Source of the DNA: JADJOY01 sp016713535 [NCBI: Deltaproteobacteria bacterium]
GTDB taxonomy: Bacteria; JADJOY01
Direction of reading: 5' to 3'
NCBI GenBank assembly: GCA_016713535.1
Contig: JADJOY010000019.1
Span: 1 to 31,632, forward strand
DNA: 31,632 nucleotides
How positions within the stretch are numbered: the stretch's first letter is position 1; every line of letters starts with the position of its first letter. A program made the translations under genes and the position numbers. The notes under the pieces are model-generated. The model was not told where the DNA came from. It ran no database searches and saw only the letters and a program-made list of their open reading frames with translations. Positions 26,008-31,632 of the stretch are shown here, in pieces.

Positions 26008-26521
26008 TCACGGCACCGGGACGCGATCTTTGCCGTCGAATGGCGGGACGTAGACCGCGTACGCGATCGCGGGCTCGCTTTCGAGAGGTTGGTGAACGCG
26101 TGCACGGTGGCGCGCGGCACATACAGCACGGATCCCTCGCCGACCGGCCGTGTCTCGCCGCCGATCCGCATCGTGCCGTGCCCGCGCAGCGTCACCACGA
26201 ACAGGTCGTGGGTGTCGTGGCGGTGGAGCGCCTCAGGGTCGCGGATCGCGACCACGTGGTGGCTGCTCGCGGCGTCGCGGCCGACCTCGACGACCTTGAA
26301 CATCTGCCCGTCCTCGAGCTCGGCGCGCTCGATCAGCGAGGCGAGCGCCTCGGTGACGCGGCCACCCGCGAAGAGCGCGTCGAGCACCGGCGCGCCGCCA
26401 GCGCGGGCCGTCGCCCAACGGCTGGGCCTCGGCACAGCCGCCCGCCGCCGCCAGGCTCGTCGCCAAACCGCCGACGGTGAGCCATCGTGCCAGGGGCTCC
26501 TCGCCCTCGGGTTCGCTTCAT
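26008..26521 (-). CDS. cupin-domain lipoprotein
   Basis: The ATG at 26521 follows a GGGAGG ribosome site. After an indel the signal reads '[16 protein letters not shown]' (lipobox AGGC). A single cupin barrel comes next: '[20 protein letters not shown]', then '[20 protein letters not shown]' + '[20 protein letters not shown]' and '[10 protein letters not shown]'. The HRH...H spacing plus a later 'TVHAF' His are the usual metal ligands. A shifted tail '[20 protein letters not shown]' ends in TGA at 26010-26008. The length is about 170 residues. It probably binds a small ligand or metal in the periplasm, with an unknown reaction. It starts only 22 bp from the divergent GH32 start. Confidence 0.8.
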
Positions 26522-26543
26522 CGGGTTCCTCCCGCGTTCGCCC

Positions 26544-28132
26544 GTGGATCGATCGGCGCGCCAGTCTGCCACCACTCGCGGCTGGCTGCCGTTGCTCCTC
26601 GCGCTGGCCTCTTGCTCGAGGCGGAACGCCCCGCGCCGCGCCCGAGCCCGACGATCTCGAGGCGTATCGGCCGCGCTACCACGTGACGCCGCCGTCGGGT
26701 TTCATGAACGACCCCAACGGGCTCGTCCACGCCGACGGCACGTGGCACCTCTTCTACCAGCTCGATCCCGCGCCGGCTGCCGCTCGAGCAGCACTGGGGC
26801 CACGCGGTGAGCCGCGACCTCGCCCACTGGGACGATCGCGGCGTGGCGATCGAGCCCGACGCCGCGCTCGGCCTCGCGTTCTCGGGCAGCGCGGTGGTCG
26901 ACGCAGCGAACACCTCGGGGCTCTGCGACGCGGGGGTCGCGTGCCTGGTCGCGATCTACACCCACTCGGGAGGCGAGGACGGCACCCAGAAGCAGAGCCT
27001 CGCGGTGTCGCAGGACGGCGGCGATACCTGGACACCGTACGGCGGTAATCCGGTGCTCCGGAGCCCCACCGGCTCGCGGGCGTTCCGCGATCCCAAGGTG
27101 TTCTGGCACGAGCCGACGCGGCGCTGGGTGATGGTGCTCGCGGCGGGCGACGGGCGCAGCTCTTCGCCTCGCCGGACCTGATCGACTGGACCGACCTCTC
27201 CGACTTCGGCGCCGGGTACGCGCTCGGCGGGGTGTGGAGTGCCGGACCTCTTCGAGCTCACGGTCGAGACCCCGGCGGCGGCACGGGCGGCGGCGCCGGC
27301 GACGACGCGCTGGGTGCTCAAGACCGACTTCAACCCGGGGCCGATCATCGGCTTCTCGGGGGCGCGCTACTTCGTGGGCCGCTTCGACGGCGAGCGCTTC
27401 GTGGCGGACGCCGCGGGCGGCGGTCCGCACGTGCTGGATGGCGGCGCCGACTTCTACGCGGCGCAATCGTGGAGCTCGGCGCCCGGCGGGCGGCGCACGT
27501 GGATCGCGTGGATGAGCAACTGGAAGTACGCGATGGTCACGCCCACCTCGCCGGCGTGGCGCGATGACCGTGCCGCGCGACGTGCGGCTGGTGGCGGACG
27601 CGGGCAGCGGCGGCGCCGCCGGGATCCGGCTCGCGCAGCAGCCGGTCGTCGAGCTCGAGGCGCGGCGTGGCGAGCGCCTGCTCGACCTCGAGGGCGTGAG
27701 CGCGAGCAAGGCGGCGGCGCGGCTCGCCGGCGTCACGGGCGACGCGCTCGACGTGAGGCTCGCCGTCGAGCCGCGCGGCGCGACGAGCGTGACGCTCGTG
27801 GTCCGCGCGGGCGCGGTGGAGCGCACCGCGATCACGCTCTCGATCCCGCGGGCGGCACGCTCGCCCTCGACCGCAGCCAGAGCGGCTACGCGGGCTTCGA
27901 CCGCAAGTTCCCGGCAGGCACACGGTGGCTCGGCGCCAAGCGCCTTGCCTGACGCGCGCCGCTCACGGTGCGCGTGCTCGTCGACCGTTCGTCGGTCGAG
28001 GTCTTCGGCGACGACGGCCGCGCGGTGCTGACCGACCTCGTCTTTCCCGACCCAGGAAGCCGCGGTGTCGGCCTCGAGTGGACCGGCGCCGAGCCGTGCG
28101 TCACCCGCCTCACCGTCGACGCGATGAAGTAG
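26544..28132 (+). CDS. glycoside hydrolase family 32 (fructan/sucrose hydrolase), lipoprotein
   Basis: A GTG at 26544 leads into '[15 protein letters not shown]', a lipoprotein signal. The protein (about 520 residues, at least five indels) then shows the GH32 catalytic set. '[20 protein letters not shown]' + 'Q' carries the nucleophile Asp, '[11 protein letters not shown]' the transition-state Asp, and 'ECPDLFEL' (reconstructed near 27240) the acid/base Glu. 'WISWM'-like '[12 protein letters not shown]' follows. The C-terminal beta-sandwich ends '[20 protein letters not shown]' and '[10 protein letters not shown]' with TAG at 28130-28132. GH32 enzymes hydrolyse beta-fructosides such as sucrose, inulin or levan. 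A lipid-anchored location suggests action on extracellular fructan. Confidence 0.9.
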
Positions 28133-28464
28133 GGGCACGCCCAGCGCCCGCAGTAGCGATCGGTCGGGATCGATCCCTCCGGCCGCGACGGGCGCGGCCC
28201 CTCCCAAACCGAGGGCGTCGCGTGGGGAGTGTAGGGGCGGGCGTGGGCCGCCGGCGTGGCGGTCGCTCGGGATCGCCTGGGATCCGCGCGCGATCGGCGC
28301 CGCGACGCGTGCCCCTCCGGACCGAGATCGAGCGGCTGCGGGCGCGGCCACCTCCGTCGGCCGCCCGCGGTCGCTCGGGACTCCCTCCGGCGGCGACGGA
28401 GCGCGGCCCTCCAACCGAGGCGTCGCGGGGAGTGTAGGGGCGGGCGTGAGCCCGCCGCGTGCGC
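28133..28464. repeat. intergenic palindromic repeats
   Basis: No gene is supported. CCCGCAGTAGCGATCGGTCG near 28147 is the reverse complement of the closing block of the 25013-25827 units, so the same repeat family is present in the opposite orientation. GTGTAGGGGCGGGCGTG occurs twice (near 28230 and 28433). The second occurrence forms a GGCGGGC/GCCCGCC hairpin (28439-28456). Confidence 0.7.
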
Positions 28465-29265
28465 TCACCTGCGTCGCGACGCCTCGGCGAGTCCGTAAGC
28501 AGGTCGAGCTGGATCTCCTGCATCTCGACCATGCGCTCGAACTGGCTGTAGAGCAGGTGGTCCATCTTGTCGTGGAGGGCTCGCGATCTCGAGCTCCGCC
28601 TGGAGATTGGTGCGGTAGTCCTCGTCGGCCGCATGCGGTCGCGCGCCGCGGAGCGGTTCTGCGCCATCAGGATGATCGGCGCCTGGATCGCCGCGAGGCA
28701 CGACAGCACCAGGTTGGAGGAGGATGAACGGGAACGGGTCGAACGGGTGGGGGCCGAGGATCTTCGTGTTGAGCGCCATCCAGATCGTCAGTACCACACC
28801 GAACGCGATCACGAAGCCCCACGAGCCGCCCACCCGCGCCACGACGTCCGCGGTGCGCTGGCCGCGGGTCACCGTGCGCTGGAACTGCTCGTCGATGTTC
28901 TTCACGATGGTGATGTGCTGGCCGGCCTTCTGGGCGACCTCGGCCTCCACCTGGAGAGCTCTCCGCGCTCCTGCTCGAGGTGCTTTCGAGCACGTACGCG
29001 ACCCGCGCGTGATTGAGGCAGCGACGGGCAGAGGTGCCCTTCGCCGGTCCACTTCCCCGGGTTCTGGGCCGTGAGGTACCCGGCGAGCAGCGGACGCACG
29101 CTGGTGGCGCGCACTACGTCGCGGCGGTGTTAGCACGCGCCCGCAGATCACGCAGGTGCGGACCTCCGGGTGGCCGTCGAGGGGTGAACGAGCCGCTGGC
29201 GCTGGCCCCGTCGATGGGCGGTTGGGCACGGTGCGGTCCTCCTCGCCTGGGCGCGCGGCGCTCAC
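28465..29265 (-). CDS. DUF1003 membrane protein with N-terminal zinc motif
   Basis: A GTG at 29265 overlaps the upstream stop (GTGA). The N-terminal part has 'VRTCVICGRVLTPP' and, in a shifted frame, 'SVRPLLAGYLTAQNPGKWTG' and 'GHLC', the small zinc-ribbon-like module that often precedes DUF1003. 'ERGELSR' and 'HITIVKNIDEQFQRTVTRGQ' follow. The DUF1003 core is 'VGGSWGFVIAFGVVLTIWMA' + 'LNTKILGPHPFDPFPFILL' and, shifted, 'LAAIQAPIILMAQNRSAARD'. A helical tail follows, 'KMDHLLYSQFERMVEMQEIQ' + 'LDLL', ending at 28465. It is an inner-membrane protein with two transmembrane helices; function is unknown. Three or more indels are present. Confidence 0.85.
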   Translation of the reverse strand: MSAARPGEEDRTVPNRPSTGPAPAARSPLDGHPEVRTCVICGRVLTPPRRSARHQRASAARRVPHGPEPGEVDRRRAPLPVAASITRGSRTCSKAPRAGARRALQVEAEVAQKAGQHITIVKNIDEQFQRTVTRGQRTADVVARVGGSWGFVIAFGVVLTIWMALNTKILGPHPFDPFPFILLQPGAVVPRGDPGADHPDGAEPLRGARPHAADEDYRTNLQAELEIASPPRQDGPPALQPVRAHGRDAGDPARPAYGLAEASRRR

Positions 29266-30125
29266 GCCGTCTCGGGGTCGTGCGGATGTCGCCCGGTCTG
29301 GTCACGTCGTAGTCGGGCACGCAATGCGGGCCCGTCACGGAAGGGCCGGGTCTGCGCGACCTCGCACAGCCGTGTGACGAGCGGGTGGCCGAGCCGCTCG
29401 GCGAACACCGCGGCCCGTAAAGGCTCGGTGGCGATCGCGCGGAACGCCAGCCCCACGCGCGCTCGGCCCACGCGCGCGTGACGATCCCGGCGTCGCTACT
29501 CGCCGCGCGCGACCGCGTACACCATCCTCGCGGTGCGAGCCGAGCACCGCGTGTTTGCCAGAGCTTGACCCGGGTCTTCGCGACGCGTGGCGAAGGTGCA
29601 GCATCCCGCCGGCGGTCGCCAGCCCGCGCCACTCACCGTAGCTTAGGCAAGCGCTGCGCTCTGACGCACGCGAGGCCACCTCGCGGGTCACGAGGTGGGC
29701 GGGCCGAGGCGCCGCTCGCCCACCCGCGGCGGCGGGCCGTCGCCGTGGCAGCCGGCAGCGAGGACCCGCTCCTCGGCGAGCAGCCGCAACGCGGCGCCGC
29801 TGTCCCCTTGCACGAAGCCGAGCAGCGGGCTCGCGCCAGTGTTCGCGTGAGCGAGGCAGCTCGATCACCACGTCGCCGTTGGCCGCGATCAAGGAGGCGC
29901 CGCGGCATCGGCAGTGGCGGCGGGCGCGTGCACCGACGCAACTGCGCTCGTCGCCAGCGCCGGAGCCGGCCCAGCGCAGCACCTCGTCGCGGTCGCCGCG
30001 CCACTCGCCGCCCACTCGACGACCCGGCAGCCCGCGCGCCAGCCCCGGTGGACTTGCCAGGGTGGACGCCGGGCAGCTCCGCGACACCGGCGGACTTGAG
30101 CAGCGATAACCCGGCGGAGCGTCAT
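29262..30125 (-). CDS. HTH_17 / PBP-like-domain transcriptional regulator
   Basis: Near the start (ATG 30125) the corrected sequence reads 'LLKSAGVAELPGVHPWQVHR', then 'RGLPGRRVGGEWR' and 'DRDEVLRWAG', an excisionase-type helix-turn-helix (HTH_17). The rest is a periplasmic-binding-protein-like sensor domain: 'ANTGASPLLGFVQGDSGAAL' + 'RLLAEERVLAAGCHGDG', 'HLVTREV', 'DPGQALANTRCSARTH', 'DAGI', 'VGLAFRAIATEPLRAAVFAE' + 'RLGHPLVTRLCEV'. A 'YDVTRPGDIR' near the end is typical of this regulator type. TGA at 29264-29262 overlaps the DUF1003 start. About 285 residues; at least five indels. Divergence from modA suggests that it senses molybdate/tungstate or a molybdenum-related ligand and controls modA. 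That role is inferred. Confidence 0.75.
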
Positions 30126-30193
30126 GGAACGAGAGCCTGGCGGGGCACCGCGTGTCCGAAAGGTGCGGGCAAGCCACGAGACTTGATCGGACC

Positions 30194-30226
30194 AGTAACA
30201 AGATGCAATAAGTAACGATTAGTAAC
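30194..30226. promoter_or_regulatory. three AGTAAC repeats upstream of modA
   Basis: AGTAAC occurs at 30194, 30211 and 30221 within an unusually AT-rich 70-bp stretch between the divergent regulator and modA genes. The spacing is 17 and 10 bp. The repeats end about 25 bp before the modA start, so a bound regulator could block or activate transcription. Confidence 0.55.
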
Positions 30227-30250
30227 CAGAGAGATTAATAAGGAGTTTCA

Positions 30251-31024
30251 ATGTTCAGGATCTTCCGCGCGCTGCTCGTGTTGCTGGCCGTCCTCATCCC
30301 CGTTATCGCACCCGCGGGAAACGAGGCCAGCCCGTCACCGATCACTCGCCACGCGGCGAGCCTCTCCGACGTGCTGCCGAAGGTGGGGCGCCTGGACCAC
30401 CGCCGGTCACCTCCCGAGTGCGCTTCAAGCTTCGACGCCTCGTCGCGGCTCGCGAAGCAGGTCGAGGCGGGGCTCGCCGCGGACGTGTTCGTGTCCGCCG
30501 ACCTCGACTGGATGGACTACCTCGACCGGCGCAAGCTCCTCGCCGCCAGCACCCGCGCCGTGCTGCTCGGCAATCGCCTGGCCGATTGCCGTGCCGAGCC
30601 CTCGCCGCTCGCCCGTTTCCGGACCGCGCGCCCGCTCGCCATCGCGCCCGAGGTGAAACGCACCTGGCACTCGCTGGCCGAGACCGTGCCAGCCAAAGCA
30701 GGAAATTGCAGCCGCGCCTGCTGTCTGGTGGGCAAGGATCGCCAAGGACGTCGAGGGCAAGATCGCGCCAGGCGGTGACAACGCCCGCACGGTGCTCGGC
30801 TGGGTCGCGTCCGGAGCGGCCGACGCGGGCCTCGTCGCAAGCCGCGCGCCCCGGTACGCGCGTGAAAGGCGGCCTACACGTTCCCGGTCACGGCACACCC
30901 GCCGATCGTCTATCCGGCGGCGGTGCTCGCCAGGCGCGGACACCGCCGCACCACGCGAGTTCCTGGCCTTCTGCCGCGGCGCCGAGGCGCTCGCGCGCGC
31001 TCCGAGGCCGCCGGCTTCACCTAA
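30251..31024 (+). CDS. modA: molybdate ABC transporter substrate-binding protein
   Basis: The ATG at 30251 follows AAGGAG (30240-30245). The signal peptide is 'MFRIFRALLVLLAVLIPVIA'. The ModA layout is visible: 'HAASLSDVLPKVG' (ligand-binding Ser region), 'FDASSRLAKQVEAGLAADVF' + 'VSADLDWMDYLDRRKLL', 'LLGNRL', 'LAIAPEV', and, in shifted frames, 'DNARTVLGWVASGAADAGLV' and 'KAAYTFPVTAHPPIVYPAAV'. It ends 'FLAFCRGAEA...FT' with TAA at 31022-31024. The length is about 255 residues, normal for the family, with four or more indels. The periplasmic protein captures molybdate or tungstate. No modB/modC genes follow; a putative porin does instead. Confidence 0.88.
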
Positions 31025-31093
31025 GCTCGCCGACGTCACCCCAATCGACCCGTCCACCCCGCATGCAGCAGCCCGCGGACGCCGCCGGGACCC

Positions 31094-31632
31094 ATGAAAC
31101 GCACCTGCATTATCGCGAGCAGCTGCGCTCGCGCTCTCGATCTTCTCGGCGCGTGGTCGCGGCGCAGGCGCCGGATCCGCGAGGCCGCCCTCACCGTCAA
31201 CCAGCGGATGCTGGAGATGCAACACGCCGAAGGACGGCTCCGCGGCGAACAGTACTGGTGCTGCGCGCGCAGGCCGACGCAGAGGAAGCAAGGCAGCCGC
31301 CATACGGCAGTTACGTCCAAGGCCGACTGGCTCGACCGGTTCTCGGCACTACCGGTGATGTCCGGATCCGCGGCGGAGGCCTTCTTCCAGGACGGTACGA
31401 CGGACCGCTTCCGCGAAGCGCTTCCGCACGTCCGTCTCGGCGTGAAGGCCGTCGCGAAGCTCCGAGCGCCGAGGCCCAGGTGCGCCTCGCCACCGGAGAT
31501 CCCGGCGACCCGATCTCCGAGATACAGACCATGAGCAGAGCTCTTCACCCGCAAGCCGGTGAACCTCGACCTCGCCTACGTCTCGTTCAAGCCGGAAAGG
31601 CACCACGTTCGGCTGGAGCCGGCCGTGGCTCG
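31094..31632 (+). CDS. putative porin (Porin_5-like), partial
   Basis: The ATG at 31094 starts 'MKRTCIIASS' and a hydrophobic stretch broken by an indel, probably a signal peptide. Next is a short heptad-like region 'REAALTVNQRMLEMQ'. After 'WLDRFSALPVMSG' comes 'FFQDGTTDRFRE', then 'VRLGVKAV' and, in shifted frames, 'EAQVRLATGDPGDPISEIQT' and 'LFTRKPVNLDLAYVSFKPE'. The sequence 'RLATG..GDPIS..QT.......P..LDLAY..Y.P' is characteristic of the putative-porin family (Porin_5) of outer-membrane barrels with N-terminal coiled coils. The gene runs off the window end. It follows modA by 69 bp, so it may be the outer-membrane partner for oxyanion uptake. Confidence 0.65.

Noticed and set aside
29262-30125. 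ModE molybdate repressor
   Set aside because: The helix-turn-helix is of the excisionase (HTH_17) type and the sensor part resembles a binding protein. No TOBE-type domain is seen.

Overview
This is a 31.6 kb window of very GC-rich DNA from a Gram-negative, proteobacterium-like genome. Lipoprotein signals, a signal-peptide outer-membrane barrel, a putative porin and ModA all point to an outer membrane. The GC content and the abundant intergenic 'GGCGGGC...GCCCGCC' palindromes resemble Myxococcota/Deltaproteobacteria-type or Binatota-type genomes. That lineage is an inference, because no rRNA or other marker gene is present. Nearly every long gene is interrupted by single-base indels, often in homopolymers, that restore perfectly when corrected. 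I read most frameshifts as consensus errors of a long-read assembly, not as gene decay, and say so where it matters.

Layout. (1) 1-2.35 kb: a badly frameshifted secreted IPT/TIG-like protein (+) and a DUF1778-type antitoxin-like protein (-). (2) 2.5-6.3 kb (-): a compact chromosomal cluster with a four-helix membrane protein, a dual-specificity phosphatase, a small ferredoxin-like-fold protein, a CPCC zinc-ribbon protein, two tiny membrane proteins and an S51 peptidase, plus truncated copies of the small gene. (3) 6.4-7.4 kb: eight tandem ~122-bp hairpin-forming repeats. (4) 7.4-10.9 kb: an outer-membrane barrel plus DUF4056 lipoprotein pair (-), divergent from an AI-2E family permease (+). 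(5) 11.2-18 kb: two complete IS66-family elements, each with terminal inverted repeats and an 8-bp target duplication. One splits a GNAT acetyltransferase gene and the other splits a PIN-domain toxin gene. The ribbon-helix-helix antitoxin between them is intact. (6) 18.0-21.7 kb (-): an integron cassette array without a visible integrase (CALIN type). Three attC sites delimit cassettes carrying a membrane protein, a hypothetical protein, and a translationally coupled pair (unknown 221-residue protein plus HExxH metalloprotease). A MazF/PemK toxin lies at one edge and the PIN toxin at the other. (7) 22.4-28.1 kb: a large lipoprotein with one CxxCH motif, a block of compound palindromic repeats, a cupin lipoprotein (-) and a GH32 fructan-type hydrolase lipoprotein (+). 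(8) 28.5-31.6 kb: a DUF1003 membrane protein and an HTH_17/PBP-like regulator (-), divergent from modA and a putative porin (+). Three AGTAAC repeats lie in the divergent promoter.

The most novel-looking part is the integron array, especially the coupled two-gene cassette at 18109-19999 (unknown protein plus HExxH protease). The IS66 insertions beside it record recent inactivation of a toxin whose antitoxin remains.
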